Positions 11,055 through 21,700 of a DNA stretch of 64,000 nt are shown piece after piece. A program made the position numbers and the translations under genes. This stretch comes from Terana coerulea (lineage: Eukaryota; Basidiomycota; Agaricomycetes; Polyporales; Phanerochaetaceae). Location of the stretch: the NCBI GenBank assembly GCA_024811115.1, contig JAKOGH010000069.1:1-64000 (forward strand), read 5' to 3'. The notes under the pieces are model-generated. The model saw only the letters and a program-made list of their open reading frames with translations, was not told the origin of the DNA and did no database searches. Every line of letters begins with the position of its first letter. The first letter of the stretch is position 1.

Positions 11055-13783
11055 ATGTCGGACATTGACGAGTACGACGAACTTAATGCGAGCTTCGACG
11101 TTGAGCTCCTGCCGTTTATTACCGATCTGCCACCATCTCCCGAAGACTGGCCATCTCGCGCGCCCAATGCAGCCAAGCACGACGAATACGTTGAGGTACA
11201 AGATGTGCCGCACAGCCCGAAGTCGGCATATAGCGACGAGTTCTCTGGGTACGACTTTTCAGAGTTCAGTGCAGAGGAGCTTGCGTCTTTCGACATTCAG
11301 GCCCTGGAATTCTCGTCTACCATTTCAGGAGGAACCGCGGTCCGCCCTTCAATTGCAGGCCAGGGTCAAGGAGCCCACGTCACCTCGCCCTCAAGAAGTG
11401 CTCCAGAAGCGGTATTTTGCCACTCAGATAGCGGTCCTGCCATTACCATCGAGATAGAGAAACACGCTGACAAGTCTACGGGTCTCAAGGCACTAGGAGG
11501 AACATCAGCAGATGCAGCCTCAGACCCAGTCCCTTCCACGTCTACGCACACAATATCCGAAGACGGGCGGAGTAAAGAACAACCGTGGACTCTAAAAAGT
11601 CATTTTCATCGCTTCAGGAGAAACACCAAAACGCTCGCGGTCACAGACCTAACTGGGCCTGCTTGGTGAGTTGCTCTTCATCACTGAGTATCAGGCGCTG
11701 ACTTGCATAGGTGTGAAGTCCAGTATGAGTACGGATTGCTCCAGAAACGAAACCGGAAGATTGAGAGCAGGCCTCCGTCATTCGTCAGTGCGAAAGGAAA
11801 GGTTATTAGCGTGGACCAGAACGCGGCTAAAGCCATGGACAAGATCGCTAAGCGAGGCCAAGTACGTTGTTTCGTTCGCGTCTCTGTCTCTATATGTATA
11901 CTAACCCAAGGTTCTAGGCTGTTCACAAAGTTTTGGAGCGAGAGATACACCCTGAACCTGTAGTTGTCAAATACGTTACTGCAGAAGAGAAATGGGCACT
12001 ACGGTATGTATATCCTCTTCTCCAGTTCATTCTTGCTTGCTTAACCGTTAAATGGAGGATAATTCGGATGATTGACTCCGTTATGTCGTTGATCAACGTC
12101 GGCCGCTGCGTGAATATCAACATCCATCATCACGCGGACATGAGACTAAGTAACCTTGACAGAGAGAAATGCCTATTTTTGGGCTGCTGCAAGGTCAACC
12201 GATAGTAGGCGTCATTGTAGGTATTAGTGACAGAGACTATCACGCATATAGTTGACATTGTCTTTGCAGGACGAGGTAGTACGCAAGGAAGCTGAGTCCC
12301 CACTACCATCCCCTAAGTCGGACTCCAGTGAGCGCAAACGCGGGCGGGCACCGGCCAGTGCAACATCAACTCCATCCAAGCCCAAGTCAAAGAAAGCGCG
12401 CCGCAGTGCTTCGCCCTCCCAGCCGTCCATAAGAGCCTTCTTCTCGTCACAGGCCAGCAGTTCTGCCTCTGAACACGCAGGAGATGCATCTACACTCCCG
12501 GAGCCTGGGAGTAGCGCAAGTGCACGCAAGCCTCGCACACCCCAGTCCTCGTACACCGAAGAGTAGACAACGCAGGTCATCATCCCCTGCTCCCGTCATG
12601 CGTCTGTATCGGCTACACCTACTCGACACGAAGACTCGCAACACACCGACGATGCCGGCGGAAGAGGACACCATGTCCGCGCAGCTGCAGCTCATGTTTT
12701 ACCACCGCTTGCTCTCGCACCTGCTCGCAGCTCCCGCCGTCGCCGCAAACAGTCGACTTCGCCGCGTTCTGGCAGGCAATCGGGATGAATGTCACGCGCC
12801 CGTTTTCGGAGAAGTTCAAGGCAGATGCGGGGTTGGATGTGGACGCGACGTGTCTCGCGGCCCTCGAGAGCAGGTGGTGGAATGCCGTGGAGATGTTGCA
12901 CGTGGATGGTGTGGACGAAGTGCTGACGGTCGTGTACCGGACGCAGGCGTGGCGGTCCGAGAAGGTCAAGCAAGACCCGCCGAGCGAGAAAAGGGGTAAG
13001 AAGCGGAAGGGCAAAGCCGAGGCTAAGGCTGACGCGGATGGGGATGTTGAGATGGACGACTGGCTGTCAACGAAGGAAGGGCGAGATATCACGGCAGCGG
13101 TTGTCGCGAACCTTACGAGCCTTAGCGCACAGCTCAAAGACGCAGTCAACCAGCTTGCGCCGGTCGTGGAAGAGAGCGTCAAAAATCTCTCTGAGGCTGG
13201 GGATCCGGTTGTCGTTGACGAACTTGGAGGCGTCCCTGAAGCTAGTAGTGCTGGAAGTCGGGCAAAGGATGCGCTGTCTTCCACATTGGCCACCGAAGAC
13301 TCGGCAATGCAATGGGCCATTCAACAGTCTTTGCTCAAAGAGGTGCAGAAGCGTCCCGAGGTGAAGGAGGCAGTTCCGAAATCTGCATCGTCTCGTCCGA
13401 AAGCCTCTCCAGCCGAAGATGCTGGCTCATCGTCCTCGGGCGATGAAGGTTTGATTGAATCATCAAAGGAGTCGACAATTCTAGGAGAGAAACAGTGGAC
13501 GCTGGATAATGCGTTATTGGATAACTATCTCGGGAGCATATTGGAGTTCTGGTACGGCAAACGGCCTCCAAGGGGTGTGGGCGTTGAACTGACACGGCGG
13601 TGTCTGTGAGTGCCATATATTCTCGTGCAACACAAAGCACGCGCGAACGCTAACTGGTCATTTATTCATAGGTGGTGTGAGTATCAAGATGGTTGCGAAT
13701 GGAGAGAGATGAAGGCGAGAGAAGCAATGAGCAGGCTACGACGACCTTCTCACGACGAGATTCAGAACGGAGTCACTGGATAA
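11055..13783 (+). CDS. EXO5: Exonuclease V (single-strand DNA exonuclease, Fe-S)
   Basis: Exons: 11055-11665, 11711-11861, 11918-12003, 12058-12109, 12163-12216, 12270-13605 and 13672-13783, about 799 aa after correction. An acidic disordered N-terminus precedes the EXO5 core: VTDLTGPAWCE (first cluster Cys), GQAVHKVLEREIHP, REMPIFGLLQGQPIVGVID and LLDTKTR (PD-(D/E)XK nuclease motifs), YHRLLSHLLA, and the C-terminal RRC-x2-C-x5-C cluster, which is completed across the last intron. EXO5 degrades single-stranded DNA in mitochondrial or nuclear genome maintenance. The frame moves by +1 between about 12500 and 12600, in a disordered region, and again near 12730 between HLLA and FAAFWQAIG; no GT-AG intron explains either. 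Total exon length is a multiple of three once two extra bases are removed. It may be intact in reality. Confidence 0.85.
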
Positions 13784-14265
13784 CAACTTGCCATGGCCTC
13801 TCACACACTGTTTTCTTGAGAATTTGGTACATAGCGCAGAATATACTGGCGACGAGTCGGGCATCTTGTTTCATTTCTATCACTGCTCGCAGCGAGAACA
13901 CTTTTGATATACCCCACGCTAGTGCACATTGTACCGTTGACACACCCTGTCTTCTAGCACTGTACAACTTAGATGTATGTACAATACACGATTGTTTCAC
14001 TCTGTTCCGCCTCGCCCCGCCGTCGTCAGCACGCCTGCAGTGGGAGATAGAAGCAAATGATCTCATCAAATGCAGTAATCGAGACCTCCCCAGTCACGTC
14101 TGCCACTTGCTTACAACCACCACCTTTACCCTCAAGACCCACCATCCACCAGCTCTGTATAGCTCGGAGTTACTGTCTTTACTGTACCATTACCCGCTGA
14201 ATTTCTGTGTGCTTTTCGTATACAATCCAGACTGAAGACTTCGTGATCGAGGCGGCCGAGCAGAC

Positions 14266-14275
14266 TATTAATATA
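14266..14275 (+). promoter_or_regulatory. TATA-like element upstream of CTR gene
   Basis: TATTAATATA stands about 235 bp upstream of the transporter ATG in otherwise GC-mixed DNA. Its role is inferred from position only. Confidence 0.35.
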
Positions 14276-14307
14276 GACCATCCCGCCCCCTCGTTGCTAC
14301 CTCCGAG

Positions 14308-14315
14308 TTTGCGCA
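14308..14315 (+). promoter_or_regulatory. Candidate copper-responsive element
   Basis: TTTGCGCA matches the yeast Mac1 copper-element consensus TTTGC(T/G)C(A/G). A weaker variant, CTTGCTCA, follows near 14379. Both lie upstream of a Ctr copper-transporter gene, which is where such sites act in yeast. An 8-bp match can occur by chance. Confidence 0.35.
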
Positions 14316-14506
14316 GTCCACGCTGTGCTCGGCTCTCCCGACACTGCTCTATTTGCACGCTGACCTCCTCTCCTTGACTTGCTCACCAGCCTCGAGACCA
14401 ACTGCCGCCTTTCCTTGCTCTAACCGTATCCATATCCCACCATATACTACTTGGTACAACCACCCATCCTCCGCCTTCATCGCACTAGCCATCATATCCC
14501 GCAAAA

Positions 14507-15621
14507 ATGTGGGAGGACCACTTGCATATCGACTTGCTCGGCGAGCACGTCCTTTTCCCCAGTCTTCACCTGGACTCGCTCTGGCACTTCATCGGCGCCG
14601 CGCTTCTTACGGCGAGCATTTGCTTCATCGAACGGTACGCATCCTGCGGTTGGCTACCGTCCGTTCGCTGACCGGCTATGGTACGTTGGGGTTATGCAGG
14701 GCTCTGACATACGCTATCTCGAAGAAGTGGACACCGTTTGCATGGACGCGTCGATCGCGCTTGCGGCGCGCCCTATGGAAGTCAATCATGTATTGGGCTG
14801 TCACCTTCAGCAGATTGTGCGTCTCAGTTTTATTCTCGTTGGCAAGGTTCTGACGTCCGGTTGTCACATCGTGGACAGAATGTACATGCTCGTGTCTATG
14901 ACATTTAGCATAGGGTGAGTCTCACTTCACCATTATACTGATGCCAGGTGTGCTTAAGCCTGCTTTCGTAGGCTCATACTTGTGATGGTACGCATCACAC
15001 ACAGCGGGGCATGCTAATGCGAAGGAATGCTGATAGGTCGCTATAGACCACTTCTCTGTCTGTCGGCCAGTTTGTCATTGAATACCTCGACAGCGAGGAC
15101 TCAAATGAGCGAAGACAAGAGTAAGGGCTTCTACCTTCAGAACGACTTGCTTGCTGAATGTCCGTTACAGCGCCGAGAATTTTAAGGAGCCGCTGCTCTC
15201 TTCGTCGCCAACCTCATACGAGCCTTCCTTCCGTCTGAACGACTACCCAAGCTACCGCCCCTCCTCGCCGCGGCACTACACATACTCCCAGCTCTCCTCC
15301 ACGACCTCCATCTCTCCTTCAGTCAACGAGACTACCTCGCTGCGGCACAGCCCACCTGTAGCTTCAAGCAGCTCGTCGAGCACGAACCCGCACGGTTCTG
15401 CTGGACGCCCTCGCTCAAAGTCAAAGCCAACAAGCATATTCATCCATCCAAACGAGTCGAACGTAGCTCGCGCGGACGCGAGAGCCCTACAGTTGGGGCT
15501 GGCGGGCGACACCGAGCTCGTGAAGGGCAATATGCATGATCCACAGAAGGACGCTGCTTGGAAAATCGGGGAAGGCAAGGACCTGGCGAGAGAAATCATG
15601 AGTCGGAGCGGTACGTTCTAG
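14507..15621 (+). CDS. Ctr-family copper transporter
   Basis: Six exons: 14507-14634, 14700-14816, 14879-14914, 14972-14987, 15047-15120 and 15171-15621, 273 aa with all phases consistent. Three membrane segments are visible: one in exon 1 (WHFIGAALLTASICFIE), one spanning exons 2-3 with MYMLVSM, whose M-x3-M is the Ctr pore signature, and one in exons 4-5 (LILVMTTSLSVGQFVIEYL). A basic cytosolic loop (KKWTPFAWTRRSRLRR) lies between TM1 and TM2. The N-terminus is short and lacks the Met/His-rich motifs of high-affinity plasma membrane Ctr1, so a vacuolar or low-affinity Ctr is possible. The Ser-rich C-terminal tail is disordered. Exon 4 is only 16 bp. The stop sits just after a possible GTACGT donor, so an extra 3' exon cannot be excluded. 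Confidence 0.85.
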
Positions 15622-15882
15622 CCCTCGCTTGCTCTGAAGAAAGAGAGCTTATGAAGAGAGGCGGATCTTCGCAAGGGCGATGTGTGTTGTGGGTACATAA
15701 CAGTACATCTTGTCCGTGATTGTAGACAATGTCGTACTCATCTTGGGGAGCTTGCTCGCCGATGCCACTTTTGTACGCTGTATCCGGAATGCATGCATTC
15801 AGATTACCCAGAACTCTAGATGGATGGCACTGAAAAGCTGCAATTGTATGCCCAGATGCAAGGCCACATATATGGTATGGGA
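15622..15882. other. Convergent 3' spacer
   Basis: Short spacer between the convergent transporter and uL10m genes; nothing coding seen. Confidence 0.5.
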
Positions 15883-16815
15883 TTATGGTGCCGGTGCGGC
15901 ATCGCTCGACGGTGGCGGCGCATTGACTTCCTCCAAGCTCTGCTTCAATCCCTCCAGCGTCCTCGCCAACTTCCCACCACTCGCCTCACTAAGCACCGCT
16001 GCAATCTGACTGCCCGGCGCACTCAGCAACCCAACGATCTGCGCTCTTAGCACCTCCAAGGTTGGGAGCAGCGCCACGTCCCGCACAGCCGGTGCCTTGA
16101 ATGCCTTGCCCTCAATGATAGCCCCAGCGAGCAGCAACTCGGGCACCGCGGGCGGTTTCGCGCCCTTTGGCCTCCGCCCAGGCACGTAGTTCGCCTCCGC
16201 CTCCTTTCTCTCCGCGTCAATATCCTCCTGAGTCTTCGGCTTCCGCGGTGGCACTGTGCGCGCGAGCACCCTGAGGATCGCGGCGAGCTGCGGCGGGTTG
16301 AGCTCGGGGAACGTGAGGACGGCAGTCGGGCCGTCGACCAACTCGGCGATGGCAGTCCGCGTCGCGGCGTCGATGTCTGTGCGCTGCCGGAGCGCGACGC
16401 CGAAGTATATCTTCGAGATGACCTGGAAGTGCGGGAGCTCGGGCAGGGTGGGCTCTTCGGCGGACGTCGCTGGCACGGGCGTAGGCGAGGCCAGCGAGGG
16501 CTTCGGTGTCGGCGCGTGGCGCAGCGCGGCGGCGAGGATGTCCTTGCGCAGTTGGATAAGCCGCTTTGGCTCGAAGTCGGCGTGCTTGAAGAGGATGAGC
16601 GGGTGGCTTTTGGAGGTGTCGAAGAGGCGGTTGTATTCGTGGACCTTGTGTCGCTTGCGCTCGGGATAGGTGCGCTGGGCAGCTGCAATCTTGCCAGGCC
16701 ACTCTTTTGGCGCGCGAATGAGCGTCGTTGCCGTCCGCTTTTCTGTGAATATGGGCAGGCAACGAGACGTGCCGGGGAGCGAGGGGCATGCTGCCCGGAG
16801 AGACTTGGGCAACAT
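15883..16815 (-). CDS. Mitochondrial large-subunit ribosomal protein uL10m
   Basis: An intronless frame of 310 aa. I choose the ATG at 16815 (MLPKSLRAACPSLPG) because the frame upstream has no ATG, and the N-terminus is rich in R, S and A with few acids, as expected of a mitochondrial import sequence. The core YPERKRHKVHEYNRLFD, HPLILFKHADF and LIQLRKDI, and the end VRDVALLPTLEVLRAQIVGL with LARTLEGLKQSLEE, fit fungal MRPL11/uL10m, a component of the mitoribosomal stalk base. A Pro/Thr-rich linker and a Pro/Ala-rich tail are low complexity. Confidence 0.85.
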   Translation of the reverse strand: MLPKSLRAACPSLPGTSRCLPIFTEKRTATTLIRAPKEWPGKIAAAQRTYPERKRHKVHEYNRLFDTSKSHPLILFKHADFEPKRLIQLRKDILAAALRHAPTPKPSLASPTPVPATSAEEPTLPELPHFQVISKIYFGVALRQRTDIDAATRTAIAELVDGPTAVLTFPELNPPQLAAILRVLARTVPPRKPKTQEDIDAERKEAEANYVPGRRPKGAKPPAVPELLLAGAIIEGKAFKAPAVRDVALLPTLEVLRAQIVGLLSAPGSQIAAVLSEASGGKLARTLEGLKQSLEEVNAPPPSSDAAPAP

Positions 16816-17082
16816 TCTGGTGACGGTCAAAAGCAGGCCTAGTGGGCGCTCTCTTCCCGACGCGTCGGGTTGTCCGAAGCGCCGCGAAGGGCATGTTCTT
16901 TTAGCTGCAACTTGTAAGCAGCGCTGCGTAGCAGACAAAACTTCAAAGCATCAGTACAATATGGCATAATGTATCGGGTTCATAATACAGGACAATAAGT
17001 GAACAAGTCTAACACGCTGAGAAACAGCATTCTACATGTACAGTCCATGTCCTTCCATTTATTCATGCATTTCTCACTAGGA

Positions 17083-18540
17083 TTACTCAGGTACTGGGGC
17101 AACCTTGTCATGCTGTGAATATTACGAGTCAACGACGTATTCGACAGTCATTAGGGATGATGAACGACTGACCTTCTTACTGTCGAAGGCATCGAGTCCA
17201 GAAGCGGCACGGGTGCCAGCCACGATCGAGCTCCAGTCCAAGGTTTCGAAAACCTGCTGCCCACGGACCTTTTTCGCCTCATGCAGTGCTCGGGCGGTCA
17301 GCAAGTGCTGATGCGCAGTATCCTATTCGTCCGTTAGAGAAACCTTCAAAGCCTAAAGCACTCTGACACATACGAGAGCGGGCATTGGCGAGTTCTTTTC
17401 TGCGGCGAGTTTCCGGATGTGTGTCGAGTCCTTAATTCCACCGTCGATGGCGAAACCCTTGGTGCCGTCAAAAGGTCATGGACCATCTTGTTAGCGTAAC
17501 TGTCCAATCTGCGAAGATGTGAGCACGTTTCCGATGAAGATTACCTGCAACGGAAAGTACTTACATGGGCGCAGGCATCAAATCTTTCACAAGCGAGTGA
17601 ACCTGGCTCTGCGGGATGCCAGACTTTTCAGCCAGAGTGAAGCTTTCAGCGAGAATTTCCAAACTGCCCAAGATCAGGGAGTTTCCTATGAGCTTGAACG
17701 TTGGTGCTAATGAGGGCTATTCAATCATTTATTCGAAGACAAACGTAAGAACACCCACCTTTCTCGAGGTTTCCTCCCAAGTCGAGAACCTTGCGGCCAA
17801 TGGCAGGGATCAGAAGATGTGCAACCTCCTTCTTCGAGCGGTAGTCGCCGGCCATGACCACAACCAATTGTGCTGCTTCAGCAGCTGGCGGGGCTCCGAA
17901 AACGGGTGCCATGACAAGGTGGCAGTGGGAAACGTTCGAGATCAGGGTATCCAACTCCCCTACCAAAGCAATTGAACGCGTTATTCATAGCTGAACGAGT
18001 AGTGCTGTATACCTGCTAATGTAGGGTAAACAGTGCTAGTTTCCACAAAAATCTTTTTCGCGGTATTCTGCTTTTCCTGGATGGGTAGAAAGTTTAATAA
18101 GCATCACGGGGACAGCGGTGGTAGAAGAAACACACCCTAAGAGCAGCTGCAAAACTTTCGTAGGTCGCCTTCACAACTTCGTCATTTGCAAGGTTTGTGA
18201 TAACGATATCGCAATGAAGAGCGATCTCTTCTGGTTTGTCTACAACCTTGATCTTGTCCTCTCCGGCTTCCTTTGCCAGACCCTCTCCTTTGGATCGCGT
18301 ACGGTTCCAGACGTGCACTGGGTACGAGATAACTGGGGGCCCAAGTCGAGTGGCGATGTTGAGTGCCATGGGATATCCCATGGCCCCCAGACCCACAAAG
18401 CCAATTACGAGGCCCTTGTGTGGACTTTGGGGACGCGAGAACGGTACGGAGTCCGCGACGGGTGTGTGCCGACCGCCATGCAGCGGCGTCATGGGCTTCG
18501 GGGCGTGCAGGTGTGCGAGGTGAGGCGAGTTGTGGGCCAT
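17083..18540 (-). CDS. 3-hydroxyisobutyrate dehydrogenase-like NAD(P)-dependent enzyme
   Basis: Exons (minus): 18136-18540, 18013-18076, 17759-17959, 17565-17706, 17374-17508, 17173-17322 and 17083-17112. The Rossmann N-terminus shows VIGFVGLGAMGYPMALNIA, followed by VHVWNRTRSKGE. FVETSTVYP and APVFGAPPAAEAAQLVVVMA are the substrate-binding and cofactor segments of beta-hydroxyacid dehydrogenases; KLIGNSLILGSLEILAE begins the helical domain. The family acts on 3-hydroxyisobutyrate or related small acids. In exon 5, after ANKMVHDL, the next residues DGTKGFAIDGGIKDS are in another frame: the A4 run at 17470-17473 needs one more base. With it, exons sum to 375 aa. The last 10-codon exon is a guess; without it the frame stops at 17122. 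Confidence 0.8.
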
Positions 18541-18794
18541 TCTGTCGCGGGTATCCTGGCGATGCTCGTCGATGAGGGTCGAGTGCAAGTTGGTCTATCT
18601 TCGCCCAATCTGCCGCTTTCGACTTTCACTTTAAGTGCGCGTCATAGCGGCGCTAAGGGTAAGGGCAAAGTGCGCATCGCCACACGTGGTTCTCGCGTGA
18701 GCGGGAAGGAACTGGGCCGCTGGCGTCTGAGCGTACAGCAACGCTACAATATCCCGCAAGCGGCCAGCTCGACGCAGGCTGCACTGCAACCAAG
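18541..18794. promoter_or_regulatory. Divergent promoter region, dehydrogenase / Ark-type kinase
   Basis: The 254 bp between two start codons facing away from each other must hold both promoters. No clear TATA element; a long open frame crosses it on the plus strand but is a shadow. Confidence 0.5.
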
Positions 18795-21700
18795 ATGGCC
18801 ATGGTTCAAGCCCAGGTCCCTCCCCAGGCTTTCGTGCAACAGAACAAGGGGACCCTAGTACCTGGGCAGACCATCTCCGTCAACAAATACACCGTACAGG
18901 TTGAGAGGTACCTCAGCCAAGGTATGTCATCGTCGCGTTGGAGATTTCAGTGATTTCACGCAGAATCCAGGCGGTTTCGCGCATGTGTATCTCGTTAGGA
19001 CGGCGCAGCCCGTGTACGGCACCACACACCATGTCCTCAAACGTATTGCTGTCCCGAACGAGGCCATGCTGACGGAGGTGAAGAAGGAGGTTGACATCAT
19101 GGTACGCGCTCTATCCAGACACATCCGTTCGGGGCGGGACAACTTGACACTCTACGCAGAGGATACTCAAAGGCCACCCAAACATTGTATACCTCATTGA
19201 CGCTGCGTGGCATCGCTCAAGCTCTGGCGTGTATGAAGTCTTTATTCTCATGGAATTCTGTCCAGGAGGCGGCATTATCGACATGATGAATCGACGACTC
19301 CGGGAGCGTCTCACGGAGCCCGAAATCCTTACAATATTCGTGGATGTGTGTGAAGGTCTCGCTGCAATGCATGCCTTGAAGCCCCCTCTCCTCCATCGTG
19401 ACCTCAAGGTGGAGAACATCCTTCAGTCCTCGGCGACCTCGTATAAGCTCTGTGACTTTGGCAGTGCTACACCCGTCCAGAAGATCCCTACGAATATGCA
19501 AGAACTTCGGGCTTTGGAAGCCGATTTAAACAAGCATACCACCCTGCAATACCGTGCTCCCGAGATGGTCGACGTCTTCCAACGACGCCCTATTGACGAG
19601 AAGAGCGACGTGTGGGCGCTGGGCGTCCTTTGTACAAGCTCTGCTACTACACGACCCCTTTCGAGGAGCACGGACCTCTTGCCATCTTGAACGTCCAGTA
19701 CAAGATTCCTCCATATCCGGTCTACTCTGCTCAGATGAACTCACTCATTGGTACGTGTGCTAAATCCGCGCGCGTGCCCGTTCCCTAAGGCTCGATTGGT
19801 GCAGGTTCTATGCTTCGCGAACACGGCGCGCAACGACCAACTGTGTTTGAGATTTTGAATCATGTCCACGCCTTGCGTGGGTCGAAATCGAAGTATACCT
19901 ATAACATACCGCCGAGGCAACCGCCAGTATCATCACGAGCCGCGCAAGGCCCGCTACAGACATTATCCTCCAACATCGGTTCACCGGCAACCGTCAACCC
20001 TCTGGATGATCTTGTCATGTTCAAGTCGAGGACACAACTGTCGACTTCGCCGGCTAAAAATGCTGGCATTGAAGCCCGAGACAAGGTATTGGAAGCTATC
20101 GCGCCAATGCGCCGCGGACGGCCCAGTATGGCACCATCGGCACCATCTCCGCCTCCTAGCCCGCGGAAAGAGAAGGCAGGCTTCACCGCGGATGCGAAAT
20201 TCCGGGCGGACGAGGATCGATCGTGGAGGGGAGTTCGTGGACACAAGTCTGGTATGGCTAGCATTGGCGGCGGAAATACGGTGAACCTCAACACGGGTGG
20301 AGACGCATGGGGCTTGGGAGGCAAGGACGCGGCCAAGGAGAAGAGTCCCCAGGAACGTCTAGAATTACCTGGATTTGAGAATGACTTCAGCACGTCGTTC
20401 AACAAAGGTTTCGGCGATTCTTTCGAGCCACCGAGGCCCAGTCCATCTCCCTCGAAGGCCGTGTCGCAGGCACAAGCAATACCAGTTCCACGACCAACCC
20501 CCTCGCCTGGACTCTCTGGATCCCCCGGAAAACGACACTCGCATCGAAGGATGCCTTTGCCGGGCTCGGTTTGGCTTCACAACCCCGGCGCAGACTTTGG
20601 CAGAAGCCCGTCGCGCACGAACGGGTATGGCAGCTATTGGCGTAACATCTCCAAATGCACAGCCGACGGGTCCGTATCTCAATACTTCGATGCACCAGGG
20701 CACCGGACTGGGTTCGAGCCACACCATGTACCGGCCCCCTAGCTCGCAATCAACACGACCTTCTCCGTCACCTATCCCCAAACCTGAGTCTCGCTCACAA
20801 TCTCCTGCCCAACCCTGGCGACAACCGACACAACCGCCTCCGAAACGCCCTGGAGAGTTGTCTGCAGAGGAAAGGTTCCCGTCGCTTGAAGAGATTGACC
20901 GTACGTTTGCATCCCCTCCGCTCAGCAAGGCGCCTCCGTCTCCGAAACTCCAACTCCACTCAACCTCTCAGCCTGCATTGACTGAGAAGCTGCCGGAACG
21001 TGCCACTGGGAGCAGTTACAGACCGCCTTCACGAACAGCCGGTATGCGCACTAGTAACCTGCTCGGTCTTCCAACAACCGGGACAGGTGCGGCCCCATCT
21101 AGCGGACGAGTTATGGCCTCTGGGCGGTATGATGGGGTGCGCTCTCAAAACGTCACTGGTACGGCTATGCGGGAGTCCAAGGGTTCTAAGGCGAACCACA
21201 CGCGGCAACCAACGCTAGAGGGGACGGGCGCTGAGCACAAAGACTCGTCCCAACCTACGCGAAAGCTCACGCACCCTAGTCGTCCCTCCCAACCTAGGCG
21301 ACACCGAAGTTCAATGACGATTAAGCACACAGCACAAGCGGACGTCTCTCCTGCTCCTGCTCTAGATGTACAGAATCTGTCTCCGCCCGCCCTGCCACCA
21401 AGACCTAGCCCACAACCGCCTCCACGGGACTGGCTTACGGGTGCTTCTGAAGATGAAGGTGCCCCATCACCTCCGGCAACTCAGCCGGTGCTTAGAGACA
21501 GCCCGAGTAAGCGAGCGTCGTACATCGAACGGAGTCCGATACAGCTGGAGAAACCGCTCGAAGCGGAGAGCTTCGTCTTTGACGACCAAGACAGAGAACG
21601 GGAGCAGCAACAGGAGTCCGCGAGAGCGTTCGAGCGTGGAAAAGAGCGTGAACGAGACGCGAGGAGGCAGGAGCAGAGTCGCACGGGCGGATTGCAGAAG

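Larger units (their letters stand above)
13784..14506. other. Intergenic, upstream of the copper transporter
   Basis: No gene seen. It is pyrimidine-rich towards 14,100-14,500, has a TATA-like element at 14266-14275 and a copper-element-like word at 14308, both annotated separately. Confidence 0.5.

Noticed and set aside
15151..15621. Separate Ser-rich gene starting at 15151
   Set aside because: The frame joins in phase to the upstream copper-transporter exons through a canonical acceptor at 15170.
19629..19640. Programmed frameshift in the Ark kinase
   Set aside because: The break falls inside the catalytic domain in a simple T run and matches the window-wide error pattern.
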